Notes under the pieces: generated by a model
The model's input: the letters and a program-made list of their open reading frames with translations, nothing else
Told to the model about the DNA's origin: nothing
The model's database searches: none
From: Hydractinia symbiolongicarpus
Lineage: Eukaryota; Cnidaria; Hydrozoa; Anthoathecata; Hydractiniidae
Assembly: GCF_029227915.1 (NCBI RefSeq)
Contig: NC_079886.1
Span: 27,444,501-27,508,500, forward strand
DNA length: 64,000 nucleotides
Direction: 5' to 3'
Position numbers and translations under genes: made by a program
In this document: positions 8,732-22,715 of the stretch, in pieces
Layout: each line of letters opens with the position of its first letter
Position numbering within the stretch: the first letter of the stretch is position 1

Positions 8732-11367
8732 CAGCGTCTCATCAAAAATGAAATCATTTTTGAAAACTACAAGTCTCATGCGTTTTAGTGGTGAAAAAAT
8801 AATTTAAAAATTCGTTCGGGAAATGAGTTTACTCCTGGGTACTTTCTTTGTATACATTCGACTATACGGGCCGATTCCAGGATATACGGGAAATCGCGGG
8901 TTTTCGTTTGCCGGCGATTAAACTCCTTTTATTCAGCGTCTCATCAAAAATAAAATCATTTTTAAAAACTACAAGTCTCATGCGTTTTAATGGTGAAAAA
9001 ATAATTTAAAGAATTGTTCGGGAAATGAGTTTACTCCCAGTTTACTTTCTTTGTATACATTCCACTATACGGGTCAAGCCCGGGATTTACGGCAAATCGC
9101 GGGTTTTCGTTTGCCGGCGATTAAACTACTTTTATTCAGCGTCTCATCAAATATGAAATCATTTTTGAAAACTACAAGTCTCATGCGTTTTAGTGGTAAA
9201 AAATTAATTTAAAAAATCGTTCGGGAAATGAGTTTACTCCCAGTTTACTTTCTTTGTATACATTCCACTATACGGGTCAAGCCCGGGATTTACGGGAACT
9301 CTCGGGTTTTCGTTTGCCGGCGATTAAACTCCTTTTATTCAGCGTCTCATCAAAAATGAAATCATTTTTGAAAACTACAAGTCTCATGCGTTTTAGTGGT
9401 GAAAAAATAATTTAAAAAATCGTTCGGGAAATGAGTTTACTCCTGGGTACTTTCTTTGTATACATTCGACTATACGGGCCGATTCCAGGATATACGGGAA
9501 ATCGCGGGTTTTCGTTTGCCGGCGATTAAACACCTTTTATTCAGCGTCTCATCAAAAATGAAATCATTTTTAAAAACTACAAGTCTCATGCGTTTTAATG
9601 GTGAAAAAATAATTTAAAGAATCGTTCGGGAAATGAGTTTACTCCCTGGGTACTTTCTTTGTATACTTTTGACTATACGGGCCGAGTCCTGGATTTACGG
9701 GAAATTGCGGGTTTTCGTTTGCCGGCGATTAAACTCCTTTTATTCAGCGTCTCATCAAAAATGAAATCGTTTTTGAAAACTACAAGTCTTATGCGTTTTA
9801 GTGGTGAAAAAAATAATTTAAAAAATCGTTCGGGAAATGGGTTTACTCCTGGGTACTTTCTTTGTATACATTCGACTATACGGGCCGATTCCAGGATATA
9901 CGGGAAATCGCGGGTTTTCGTTTGCCGGCGATTAAACTCTTTTTAATCAGCGTCTCATCAAAAATGAAATCATTTTTAAAAACTAAAAGTCTCATGCGTT
10001 TTAGTGGTGAAAAAATAATTTAAAGAATCGTTCGGGAAATGAGTTTACTCCCTGGGTACTTTCTTTGTATACATTTGATTATACGGGCCAAGCCCGGGAT
10101 TTATGGGAAATCGCGGGTTTTCGTTTACCGGCGATTAAATTTCTTTTATTCAGCGTCTCATCAAAAATGAAATCATTTTTGAAAACTACAAGTCTCATGC
10201 GTTTTAGTGGTGAAAAAATAATTTAAAAAATCGTTCGGGAAATGAGTTCACTCCCTGCGTACTTTCTTTGTATACTTTTGACTATACGGGCCGAATCTGG
10301 GATTTACGGGAAATCGCAGGTTTTCGTTTGCCTGAGATTAAACTCCTTTTATTTAGCGTCTCATCAAGAATGAAATCGTTTTTAAAAACTACAAGTCTTA
10401 TGCGTTTTAGTGGTAAAAAATTAATTTAAAAAATCGTGCGGGAAATGAGTTTACTCCCAGTTTACTTTCTTTGTATACATTCCACTATACGGGTCAAGCC
10501 CGGGATTTACGGCAAATCGCGGGTTTTCGTTTGCTGGCGATTAAACTACTTTTATTCAGCGTCTCATCAAATATGAAATCATTTTTGAAAACTAAAAGTC
10601 TCATGCGTTTTAGTGGTGAAAAAATAATTTAAAGAATCGTTTGGGAAATGAGTTTACTCCCTGGGTACTTTCTTTGTATACTTTTCACTGTACGGGCCGA
10701 GTCCGTGATATACGGAAAATCGCGGGTTTTCGTTTGCCGGAGATTAAACTCCTTTTATTCAGCGTCTCATCAAGAATGAAATCGTTTTTGAAAACTACAA
10801 ATCTTATGCGTTTTAGTAGTAAAAAATTAATTTAAAAATCGTTCGGGAAATGAGTTTACTCCCAGTTTACTTTCTTCGTATAAATTCCACTATATGGGTC
10901 AAGCCCGGGATTTACGGGAACTCTCGGGTTTTCGTTTGCCGGCGATTAAACTCCTTTTATTCAGCGTCTCATCAAAAATGAAATCATTTTTGAAAACTAC
11001 AAGTCTCATGCGTTTTAGTGGTGAAAAAATAATTTAAAGAATCGTTCGGGAAATGAGTTCACTCCCTGCGTACTTTCTTTGTATACTTTTGACTATACAA
11101 GCCGAATCTGGGATTTACGGGAAATCGCAGGTTTTCGTTTGCCTGAGATTAAACTCCTTTTATTTAGCGTCTTATCAAGAATGAAATCGTTTTTAAAAAC
11201 TACAAGTCTTATGCGTTTTAGTGGTAAAAAATTAATTTAAAAAATCGTGCGGGAAATGAGTTTACTCCCAGTTTACTTTCTTTGTATACATTCCACTATA
11301 CGGGTCAAGCCCGGGATTTACGGCAAATCGCGGGTTTTCGTTTGCCGGCGATTAAACTCCTTTTATT

Positions 11368-12989
11368 CAGCGTCTCATCATAAACGAAGTCATTATTGAA
11401 AACTACAAGTCTCATGCGTTTTAGTGGTAAAAAATTAATTTAAAAAATCATTAGGGAAATGAGTTTACTCCCAGTTTACTTTCTTTGTATACATTCGACT
11501 ATACGGGTCAAGCCCGGGATTTACGGCAAATCGCGGGTTTTCGTTTGCCGGCGATTAAACTCCTTTTATTCAGCGTCTCAACAAAAATGAAATCATTTTT
11601 GAAAACTAAAAGTCTCATGCGTTTTAGTGGTGAAAAAATAATTTAAAGAATCGTTTGGGAAATGAGTTCACTCCCTGCGTACTTTCTTTGTATACTTTTG
11701 ACTATACGGGCCGAATCTGGGATTTACGGGAAATCGTAGTTTTTCGTTTGCCGGAGATTAAACTCCTTTTATTCAGCGTCTCATCAAGAATGAAATCGTT
11801 TTTGAAAACTACAAGTCTTATGCGTTTTAGTGGTAAAAAATTAATTTAAAAAATCGTTCGGGAAATGAGTTTACTCCCAGTTTACTTTCTTCGTATAAAT
11901 TCGACTATACGGGTCAAGCCCGGGATTTACGGGAACTCTCGGGATTTCGTTTGCCGGCGATTAAACTTCTTTTATTCAGCGTCTCATCAAAAATGAAATC
12001 ATTTTTAAAAACTACAAGTCTCATGCGTTTTAGTGGTAAAGAAATAATTTAAAAAATCGTTCGGGAAATGAGTTTACTCCCTGGGTAATTTCTTTGTATA
12101 CATTCGACCATACGGCCAAGCCCAGGATTTACGGGAAATCGCGGGTTTTCGTTTGCCGGCGATTAAACTCCTTTTATTCAGCGTCTCATCAAAAATGAAA
12201 TCATTTTTGAAAACTACAAGTCTCATGCGTTTTAGTGGTGAAAAAATAATTTAAAGAATCGTTCGGGAAATGAGTTCACTCCCTGCGTACTTTCTTTGTA
12301 TACTTTTGACTATACGGGCCGAATCTGGGATTTACGGGAAATCGCAGGTTTTCGTTTGCCTGAGATTAAACTCCTTTTATTTAGCGTCTCATCAAAAACG
12401 AAATCATTTTTGAAAACTACAAGACTCATGCGTTTTAGTGGTGAAAAATAATTTAAAGAATCGTTCGGGAAATGAGTTTACTCCCAGTTTACTTTCTTCG
12501 TATAAATTCGACTATATGGGTCAAGCCCGGGATTTACGGGAACTCTCGGGTTTTCGTTTGCCGGCGATTAAACTCCTTTTATTCAGCGTCTCATCAAAAA
12601 TGAAATCATTTTTGAAAACTAAAAGTCTCATGCGTTTTAGTGGTGAAAAAATAATTTAAAGAATCGTTCGGGAAATGAGTTCACTCCCTGCGTACTTTCT
12701 TTGTATACTTTTGACTACACGGGCCGAATCTGGGATTTACGGGAAATCGCAGGTTTTCGTTTGCCTGAGATTAAACTCCTTTTATTTAGCGTCTCATCAA
12801 GAATGAAATCGTTTTTAAAAACTACAAGTCTTATGCGTTTTAGTGGTAAAAAATTAATTTAAAAAATCGTGCGGGAAATGAGTTTACTCCCAGTTTACTT
12901 TCTTTGTATACATTCCACTATACGGGTCAAGCCCGGGATTTACGGCAAATCGCGGGTTTTCGTTTGCCGGCGATTAAACTCCTTTTATT
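11368..12989 (+). repeat. 8-monomer segment, 1622 bp, first copy of a tandem duplication
   Basis: Order J'-Bv-G'-H-B-G-B-C. The J' monomer carries TCATAAACGAAG, a rare variant, at both 11368 and 12990, exactly 1622 bp apart. The G' monomer has GGGATTTCG and the H monomer has CGACCATACGG in both copies. Confidence 0.85.
11977..12178 (+). repeat. Type H monomer, exemplar (202 bp)
   Basis: Type H has TGGGTAATTTC and the shortened ATACGGCCAAGCCC (one G fewer than ATACGGGCC), followed by CAGGATT. H-like monomers become frequent to the right of 42 kb, mostly as GGCCAAGCCCGGGATT. Confidence 0.83.
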
Positions 12990-13800
12990 CAGCGTCTCAT
13001 CATAAACGAAGTCATTATTGAAAACTACAAGTCTCATGCGTTTTAGTGGTAAAAAATTAATTTAAAAAATCATTAGGGAAATGAGTTTACTCCCAGTTTA
13101 CTTTCTTTGTATACATTCGACTATACGGGTCAAGCCCGGGATTTACGGCAAATCGCGGGTTTTCGTTTGCCGGCGATTAAACTCCTTTTATTCAGCGTCT
13201 CAACAAAAATGAAATCATTTTTGAAAACTAAAAGTCTCATGCGTTTTAGTGGTGAAAAAATAATTTAAAGAATCGTTTGGGAAATGAGTTCACTCCCTGC
13301 GTACTTTCTTTGTATACTTTTGACTATACGGGCCGAATCTGGGATTTACGGGAAATCGTAGTTTTTCGTTTGCCGGAGATTAAACTCCTTTTATTCAGCG
13401 TCTCATCAAGAATGAAATCGTTTTTGAAAACTACAAGTCTTATGCGTTTTAGTGGTAAAAAATTAATTTAAAAAATCGTTCGGGAAATGAGTTTACTCCC
13501 AGTTTACTTTCTTCGTATAAATTCGACTATACGGGTCAAGCCCGGGATTTACGGGAACTCTCGGGATTTCGTTTGCCGGCGATTAAACTTCTTTTATTCA
13601 GCGTCTCATCAAAAATGAAATCATTTTTAAAAACTACAAGTCTCATGCGTTTTAGTGGTAAAGAAATAATTTAAAAAATCGTTCGGGAAATGAGTTTACT
13701 CCCTGGGTAATTTCTTTGTATACATTCGACCATACGGCCAAGCCCAGGATTTACGGGAAATCGCGGGTTTTCGTTTGCCGGCGATTAAACTCCTTTTATT
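12990..13800 (+). repeat. Partial second copy of the 8-monomer segment (J'-Bv-G'-H)
   Basis: The first four monomers repeat 11368 onward with no difference that I noticed, including the rare TCATAAACGAAG and GTAAAGAAATAATTT variants. After H the copy skips a B and continues with G, so the right breakpoint lies near 13800. Confidence 0.8.
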
Positions 13801-14610
13801 TAGCGTCTCATCAAAAACGAAATCATTTTTGAAAACTACAAGTCTCATGCGTTTTAGTGGTGAAAAATAATTTAAAGAATCGTTCGGGAAATGAGTTTAC
13901 TCCCAGTTTACTTTCTTCGTATAAATTCGACTATATGGGTCAAGCCCGGGATTTACGGGAACTCTCGGGTTTTCGTTTGCCGGCGATTAAACTCCTTTTA
14001 TTCAGCGTCTCATCAAAAATGAAATCATTTTTGAAAACTACAAGTCTCATGCGTTTTAGTGGTGAAAAAATAATTTAAAGAATCGTTCGGGAAATGAGTT
14101 CACTCCCTGCGTACTTTCTTTGTATACTTTTGACTATACGGGCCGAATCTGGGATTTACGGGAAATCGCAGGTTTTCGTTTGCCTGAGATTAAACTCCTT
14201 TTATTTAGCGTCTCATCAAAAACGAAATCATTTTTGAAAACTACAAGTCTCATGCGTTTTAGTGGTGAAAAATAATTTAAAGAATCGTTCGGGAAATGAG
14301 TTTACTCCCAGTTTACTTTCTTCGTATAAATTCGACTATATGGGTCAAGCCCGGGATTTACGGGAACTCTCGGGTTTTCGTTTGCCGGCGATTAAACTCC
14401 TTTTATTCAGCGTCTCATCAAAAATGAAATCATTTTTGAAAACTACAAGTCTCATGCGTTTTAGTGGTGAAAAAATAATTTAAAGAATCGTTCGGGAAAT
14501 GAGTTCACTCCCTGCGTACTTTCTTTGTATACTTTTGACTATACGGGCCGAATCTGGGATTTACGGGAAATCGCAGGTTTTCGTTTGCCTGAGATTAAAC
14601 TCCTTTTATT
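13801..14610 (+). repeat. G-B dimer in two tandem copies, 405 bp each
   Basis: Copies run 13801-14205 and 14206-14610. Both start TAGCGTCTCATCAAAAACG, carry TGAAAAATAATTTAAAG and then a B monomer with TTCACTCCC. I saw no difference between the two. A third, older relative lies at about 12386-12789. Confidence 0.85.
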
Positions 14611-15623
14611 TAGCGTCTCATCAAGAATGAAATCGTTTTTAAAAACTACAAGTCTTATGCGTTTTAGTGGTAAAAAATTAATTTAAAAAATCGTGCGGGA
14701 AATGAGTTTACTCCCAGTTTACTTTCTTTGTATACATTCCACTATACGGGTCAAGCCCGGGATTTACGGCAAATCGCGGGTTTTCGTTTGCCGGCGATTA
14801 AACTACTTTTATTCAGCGTCTCATCAAATATGAAATCATTTTTGAAAACTACAAGTCTCATGCGTTTTAGTGGTAAAAAAATAATTTAAAAAATCGTTCG
14901 GGAAATGAGTTTACTCCTGGGTACTTTCTTTGTATACATTCGACTATACGGGCCGATTCCAGGATATACGGGAAATCGCGGGTTTTCGTTTGCCGGCGAT
15001 TAAACTCCTTTTATTCAGCGTCTCATCAAAAATAAGATCATTTTTAAAAACTACAAGTCTCATGCGTTTTAATGGTGAAAAAATAATTTAAAGAATCGTT
15101 CGGGAAATGAGTTTACTCCCAGTTTACTTTCTTTGTATACATTCCACTATACGGGTCAAGCCCGGGATTTACGGCAAATCGCGGGTTTTCGTTTGCCGGC
15201 GATTAAACTACTTTTATTCAGCGTCTCATCAAATATGAAATCATTTTTGAAAACTACAAGTCTCATGCGTTTTAGTGGTAAAAAATTAATTTAAAAAATC
15301 GTTCGGGAAATGAGTTTACTCCCAGTTTACTTTCTTTGTATACATTCCACTATACGGGTCAAGCCCGGGATTTACGGGAACTCTCGGGTTTTCGTTTGCC
15401 GGCGATTAAACTCCTTTTATTCAGCGTCTCATCAAAAATGAAATCATTTTTGAAAACTACAAGTCTCATGCGTTTTAGTGGTGAAAAAATAATTTAAAAA
15501 ATCGTTCGGGAAATGAGTTTACTCCTGGGTACTTTCTTTGTATACATTCGACTATACGGGCCGATTCCAGGATATACGGGAAATCGCGGGTTTTCGTTTG
15601 CGGGCGATTAAACACCTTTTATT

Positions 15624-18600
15624 CAGCGTCTCATCAAAAATGAAATCATTTTTAAAAACTACAAGTCTCATGCGTTTTAATGGTGAAAAAATAATTTAAA
15701 GAATCGTTCGGGAAATGAGTTTACTCCCTGGGTACTTTCTTTGTATACTTTTGACTATACGGGCCGAGTCCTGGATTTACGGGAAATTGCGGGTTTTCGT
15801 TTGCCGGCGATTAAACTCCTTTTATTCAGCGTCTCATCAAAAATGAAATCGTTTTTGAAAACTACAAGTCTTATGCGTTTTAGTGGTGAAAAAAATAATT
15901 TAAAAAATCGTTCGGGAAATGGGTTTACTCCTGGGTACTTTGTTTGTATACATTCGACTATACGGGCCGATTCCAGGATATACGGGAAATCGCGGGTTTT
16001 CGTTTGCCGGCGATTAAACTCTTTTTAATCAGCGTCTCATCAAAAATGAAATCATTTTTAAAAACTAAAAGTCTCATGCGTTTTAGTGGTGAAAAAATAA
16101 TTTAAAGAATCGTTCGGGAAATGAGTTTACTCCCTGGGTACTTTCTTTGTATACATTTGATTATACGGGCCAAGCCCGGGATTTACGGGAAATCGCGGGT
16201 TTTCGTTTACCGGCGATTAAATTTCTTTTATTCAGCGTCTCATCAAAAATGAATCCATTTTTGAAAACTACAAGTCTCATGCGTTTTAGTGGTGAAAAAA
16301 TAATTTAAAAAATCGTTCGGGAAATGAGTTCACTCCCTGCGTACTTTCTTTGTATACTTTTGACTATACGGGCCGAATCTGGGATTTACGGGAAATCGCA
16401 GGTTTTCGTTTGCCTGAGATTAAACTCCTTTTATTTAGCGTCTCATCAAGAATGAAATCGTTTTTAAAAACTACAAGTCTTATGCGTTTTAGTGGTAAAA
16501 AATTAATTTAAAAAATCGTGCGGGAAATGAGTTTACTCCCAGTTTACTTTCTTTGTATACATTCCACTATACGGGTCAAGCCCGGGATTTACGGCAAATC
16601 GCGGGTTTTCGTTTGCCGGCGATTAAACTACTTTTATTCAGCGTCTCATCAAATATGAAATCATTTTTGAAAACTAAAAGTCTCATGCGTTTTAGTGGTG
16701 AAAAAATAATTTAAAGAATCGTTTGGGAAATGAGTTTACTCCCTGGGTACTTTCTTTGTATACTTTTCACTGTACGGGCCGAGTCCGTGATATACGGAAA
16801 ATCGCGGGTTTTCGTTTGCCGGAGATTAAACTCCTTTTATTCAGCGTCTCATCAAGAATGAAATCGTTTTTGAAAACTACAAATCTTATGCGTTTTAGTA
16901 GTAAAAAATTAATTAAAAAATCGTTCGGGAAATGAGTTTACTCCCAGTTTACTTTCTTCGTATAAATTCGACTATATGGGTCAAGCCCGGGATTTACGGG
17001 AACTCTCGGGTTTTCGTTTGCCGGCGATTAAACTCCTTTTATTCAGCGTCTCATCAAAAATGAAATCATTTTTGAAAACTACAAGTCTCATGCGTTTTAG
17101 TGGTGAAAAAATAATTTAAAGAATCGTTCGGGAAATGAGTTCACTCCCTGCGTACTTTCTTTGTATACTTTTGACTATACGGGCCGAATCTGGGATTTAC
17201 GGGAAATCGCAGGTTTTCGTTTGCCTGAGATTAAACTCCTTTTATTTAGCGTCTCATCAAGAATGAAATCGTTTTTAAAAACTACAAGTCTTATGCGTTT
17301 TAGTGGTAAAAAATTAATTTAAAAAATCGTGCGGGAAATGAGTTTACTCCCAGTTTACTTTCTTTGTATACATTCCACTATACGGGTCAAGCCCGGGATT
17401 TACGGCAAATCGCGGGTTTTCGTTTGCCGGCGATTAAACTACTTTTATTCAGCGTCTCATCAAAAATGAAATCATTTTTGAAAACTACAAGTCTCATGCG
17501 TTTTAGTGGTGAAAAAATAATTTAAAAAATTGTTCGGGAAATGAGTTTACTCCCAGTTTACTTTCTTTGTATACTTTTTGACTATACGGGCCGAATCTGG
17601 GATTTACGGGAAATCGCGGGTTTTCGTTTGCCGGAGATTGAACTCCTTTTATTCAGCGTCTCATCAAAAATGAAATCGTTTTTGAAAACTACAAGTCTCA
17701 TGCGTTTTAGTGGTGATAAAATAATTTAAAAAATTGTTCGGGAAATGAGTTTACTCCCAGTTTACTTTCTTTGTATACATTCGACTATACGGGTCAAGCC
17801 CGGGATTTACGGGAAATCGCGGGTTTTCGTTTGCCGGCGATTAAACTCCTTTTATTAAGCGTCTCATCATAAACGAAATCATTATTGAAAACTACAAGTC
17901 TCATGCGTTTTAGTGGTAAAAAATTAATTTAAAAAATCGTTAGGGAATTGAGTTTACTCCCAGTTTACTTTCTTTGTATACATTCGACTATACGGGTCAA
18001 GCCCGGGATTTACGGCAAATCGCGGGTTTTCGTTTGCCGGCGATTAAACTCCTTTTATTCAGCGTCTCAACAAAAATGAAATCATTTTTGAAAACTAAAA
18101 GTCTCATGCGTTTTAGTGGTGAAAAAATAATTTAAAGAATCGTTCGGGAAATTAGTTTACTCCCAGTTTACTTTCTTTGTATACATTCCACTATACGGGT
18201 CAAGCCCGGGATTTACGGCAAATCGCGGGTTTTCGTTTGCCGGCGATTAAACTACTTTTATTCAGCGTCTCATCAAATATGAAATCATTTTTGAAAACTA
18301 CAAGTCTCATGCGTTTTAGTGGTAAAAAATTAATTTAAAAAATCGTTCGGGAAATGAGTTTACTCCCAGTTTACTTTCTTTGTATACATTCCACTATACG
18401 GGTCAAGCCCGGGATTTACGGGAACTCTCGGGTTTTCGTTTGCCGGCGATTAAACTCCTTTTATTCAGCGTCTCATCAAAAATGAAATCATTTTTGGAAA
18501 CTACAAGTCTCATGCGTTTTAGTGGTGAAAAAATAATTTAAAAAATCGTTCGGGAAATGAGTTTACTCCTGGGTACTTTCTTTGTATACATTCGACTATA

Positions 18601-18667
18601 CGGGCCGATTCCAGGATATACGGGAAATCGCGGGTTTTCGTTTGCGGGCGATTAAACACCTTTTATT
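15624..18667 (+). repeat. HOR unit 3: contracted 15-monomer version, 3044 bp
   Basis: Order F-A-E-B-C-D-G-B-C-I-J-J'-C-C'-A. Compared with unit 1 it lacks exactly six consecutive monomers (Bv-G-B-C-C'-A), the pattern expected from one unequal exchange between out-of-register units. The junction monomer has GGAAATTAGTTTAC near 18148. Confidence 0.86.
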
Positions 18668-21600
18668 CAGCGTCTCATCAAAAATGAAATCATTTTTAAA
18701 AACTACAAGTCTCATGCGTTTTAATGGTGAAAAAATAATTTAAAGAATCGTTCGGGAAATGAGTTTACTACCTGGGTACTTTCTTTGTATACTTTTGACT
18801 ATACGGGCCGAGTCCTGGATTTACGGGAAATTGCGGGTTTTCGTTTGCCGGCGATTAAACTCCTTTTATTCAGCGTCTCATCAAAAATGAAATCGTTTTT
18901 GAAAACTACAAGTCTTATGCGTTTTAGTGGTGAAAAAAATAATTTAAAAAATCGTTCGGGAAATGGGTTTACTCCTGGGTACTTTGTTTGTATACATTCG
19001 ACTATACGGGCCGATTCCAGGATATACGGGAAATCGCGGGTTTTCGTTTGCCGGCGATTAAACTCTTTTTAATCAGCGTCTCATCAAAAATGAAATCATT
19101 TTTAAAAACTAAAAGTCTCATGCGTTTTAGTGGTGAAAAAATAATTTAAAAATCGTTCGGGAAATGAGTTTACTCCCTGGGTACTTTCTTTGTATACATT
19201 TGATTATACGGGCCAAGCCCGGGATTTACGGGAAATCGCGGGTTTTCGTTTACCGGCGATTAAATTTCTTTTATTCAGCGTCTCATCAAAAATGAATCCA
19301 TTTTTGAAAACTACAAGTCTCATGCGTTTTAGTGGTGAAAAAATAATTTAAAAAATCGTTCGGGAAATGAGTTCACTCCCTGCGTACTTTCTTTGTATAC
19401 TTTTGACTATACGGGCCGAATCTGGGATTTACGGGAAATCGCAGGTTTTCGTTTGCCTGAGATTAAACTCCTTTTATTTAGCGTCTCATCAAGAATGAAA
19501 TCGTTTACAAGTCTTATGCGTTTTAGTGGTAAAAAATTAATTTAAAAAATCGTGCGGGAAATGAGTTTACTCCCAGTTTACTTTCTTTGTATACATTCCA
19601 CTATACGGGTCAAGCCCGGGATTTACGGCAAATCGCGGGTTTTCGTTTGCCGGCGATTAAACTACTTTTATTCAGCGTCTCATCAAATATGAAATCATTT
19701 TTGAAAACTAAAAGTCTCATGCGTTTTAGTGGTGAAAAAATAATTTAAAGAATCGTTTGGGAAATGAGTTTACTCCCTGGGTACTTTCTTTGTATACTTT
19801 TCACTGTACGGGCCGAGTCCGTGATATACGGAAAATCGCGGGTTTTCGTTTGCCGGAGATTAAACTCCTTTTATTCAGCGTCTCATCAAGAATGAAATCG
19901 TTTTTGAAAACTACAAATCTTATGCGTTTTAGTAGTAAAAAATTAATTAAAAAATCGTTCGGGAAATGAGTTTACTCCCAGTTTACTTTCTTCGTATAAA
20001 TTCGACTATATGGGTCAAGCCCGGGATTTACGGGAACTCTCGGGTTTTCGTTTGCCGGCGATTAAACTCCTTTTATTCAGCGTCTCATCAAAAATGAAAT
20101 CATTTTTGAAAACTACAAGTCTCATGCGTTTTAGTGGTGAAAAAATAATTTAAAGAATCGTTCGGGAAATGAGTTCACTCCCTGCGTACTTTCTTTGTAT
20201 ACTTTTGACTATACGGGCCGAATCTGGGATTTACGGGAAATCGCAGGTTTTCGTTTGCCTGAGATTAAACTCCTTTTATTTAGCGTCTCATCAAGAATGA
20301 AATCGTTTTTAAAAACTACAAGTCTTATGCGTTTTAGTGGTAAAAAATTAATTTAAAAAATCGTGCGGGAAATGAGTTTACTCCCAGTTTACTTTCTTTG
20401 TATACATTCCACTATACGGGTCAAGCCCGGGATTTACGGCAAATCGCGGGTTTTCGTTTGCCGGCGATTAAACTACTTTTATTCAGCGTCTCATCAAAAA
20501 TGAAATCATTTTTGAAAACTACAAGTCTCATGCGTTTTAGTGGTGAAAAAATAATTTAAAAAATTGTTCGGGAAATGAGTTTACTCCCAGTTTACTTTCT
20601 TTGTATACTTTTTGACTATACGGGCCGAATCTGGGATTTACGGGAAATCGCGGGTTTTCGTTTGCCGGAGATTGAACTCCTTTTATTCAGCGTCTCATCA
20701 AAAATGAAATCGTTTTTGAAAACTACAAGTCTCATGCGTTTTAGTGGTGATAAAATAATTTAAAAAATTGTTCGGGAAATGAGTTTACTCCCAGTTTACT
20801 TTCTTTGTATACATTCGACTATACGGGTCAAGCCCGGGATTTACGGGAAATCGCGGGTTTTCGTTTGCCGGCGATTAAACTCCTTTTATTAAGCGTCTCA
20901 TCATAAACGAAATCATTATTGAAAACTACAAGTCTCATGCGTTTTAGTGGTAAAAAATTAATTTAAAAAATCGTTAGGGAATTGAGTTTACTCCCAGTTT
21001 ACTTTCTTTGTATACATTCGACTATACGGATCAAGCCCGGGATTTACGGCAAATCGCGGGTTTTCGTTTGCCGGCGATTAAACTCCTTTTATTCAGCGTC
21101 TCAACAAAAATGAAATCATTTTTGAAAACTAAAAGTCTCATGCGTTTTAGTGGTGAAAAAATAATTTAAAGAATCGTTTGGGAAATGAGTTCACTCCCTG
21201 CGTACTTTCTTTGTATACTTTTGACTATACGGGCCGAATCTGGGATTTACGGGAAATCGTAGTTTTTCGTTTGCCGGAGATTAAACTCCTTTTATTTAGC
21301 GTCTCATCAAGAATGAAATCGTTTTTGAAAACTACAAATCTTATGCGTTTTAGTAGTAAAAAATTAATTTAAAAATCGTTCGGGAAATGAGTTTACTCCC
21401 AGTTTACTTTCTTCGTATAAATTCGACTATATGGGTCAAGCCCGGGATTTACGGGAACTCTCGGGTTTTCGTTTGCCGGCGATTAAACTCCTTTTATTCA
21501 GCGTCTCATCAAAAATGAAATCATTTTTGAAAACTACAAGTCTCATGCGTTTTAGTGCTGAAAAAATAATTTAAAGAATCGTTCGGGAAATGAGTTCACT

Positions 21601-22715
21601 CCCTGCGTACTTTCTTTGTATACTCTTGACTATACGGGCCGAATCTGGGATTTACGGGAAATCGCAGGTTTTCGTTTGCCTGAGATTAAACTCCTTTTAT
21701 TTAGCGTCTCATCAAGAATGAAATCGTTTTTAAAAACTACAAGTCTTATGCGTTTTAGTGGTAAAAAATTAATTTAAAAAATCGTGCGGGAAATGAGTTT
21801 ACTCCCAGTTTACTTTCTTTGTATACATTCCACTATACGGGTCAAGCCCGAGATTTACGGCAAATCGCGGGTTTTCGTTTGCCGGCGATTAAACTACTTT
21901 TATTCAGCGTCTCATCAAATATGAAATCATTTTTGAAAACTACAAGTCTCATGCGTTTTAGTGGTAAAAAAATAATTTAAAAAATCGTTCGGGAAATGAG
22001 TTTACTCCCAGTTCACTTTCTTTGTATACATTCCACTATACGGGTCAAGCCCGGGATTTACGGGAACTCTCGGGTTTTCGTTTGCCGGCGATTAAACTCC
22101 TTTTATTCAGCGTCTCATCAAAAATGAAATCATTTTTGAAAACTACAAGTCTCATGCGTTTTAGTGGTGAAAAAATAATTTAAAAAATCGTTCGGGAAAT
22201 GAGTTTACTCCTGGGTACTTTCTTTGTATACATTCGACTATACGGGCCGATTCCAGGATATACGGGAAATCGCGGGTTTTCGTTTGCCGGCGATTAAACT
22301 CCTTTTATTCAGCGTCTCATCAAAAATGAAATCATTTTTAAAAACTACAAGTCTCATGCGTTTTAATGGTGAAAAAATAATTTAAAGAATCGTTCGGGAA
22401 ATGAGTTTACTCCCAGTTTACTTTCTTCGTATACATTCCACTATACGGGTCAAGCCCGGGATTTACGGCAAATCGCGGGTTTTCGTTTGCCGGCGATTAA
22501 ACTACTTTTATTCAGCGTCTCATCAAATATGAAATCATTTTTGAAAACTACAAGTCTCATGCGTTTTAGTGGTAAAAAATTAATTTAAAAAATCGTTCGG
22601 GAAATGAGTTTACTCCCAGTTTACTTTCTTTGTATACATTCCACTATACGGGTCAAGCCCGGGATTTACGGGAACTCTCGGGTTTTCGTTTGCCGGCGAT
22701 TAAACTCCTTTTATT
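18668..22715 (+). repeat. HOR unit 4: 20-monomer version, 4048 bp
   Basis: Order as in unit 1 but the final A is missing, because it has fused with the next F into the chimeric monomer at 22716. It also contains a 9-bp deletion in one C monomer (19479-19672). The first part, through I and J, is nearly the same as unit 3, including ATGAATCCATTTTTG near 16250 and 19292. Confidence 0.86.
19479..19672 (+). repeat. Short monomer, 194 bp, with 9-bp internal deletion
   Basis: The usual TCGTTTTTAAAAACTACAAG is shortened to TCGTTTACAAG at about 19501. The deletion removes the end of the right dyad arm and the following A-run, so this is one of the few monomers in which the dyad is truncated. Confidence 0.9.

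Larger units (their letters stand above)
5282..9541 (+). repeat. HOR unit 1: 21 monomers, 4260 bp (reference unit)
   Basis: Order: F-A-E-B-C-D-G-B-C-I-J-J'-Bv-G-B-C-C'-A-C-C'-A. The next F monomer starts exactly 4260 bp downstream with the same following types. I take this as the reference form because units 3 and 4 derive from it by simple loss of whole monomers. No gene or other element is present inside. Confidence 0.88.
9542..15623 (+). repeat. HOR unit 2: expanded 30-monomer version, 6082 bp
   Basis: It starts F-A-E-B-C-D-G-B-C like unit 1, lacks the I and J pair, and then contains an 8-monomer tandem duplication (from 11368 and 12990) and a G-B dimer duplication (from 13801 and 14206). 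It ends C-A-C-C'-A. A single base pair of changes, CAAGCC for GGGCC near 11099, recurs near 25691, linking this unit to unit 6. Confidence 0.85.
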
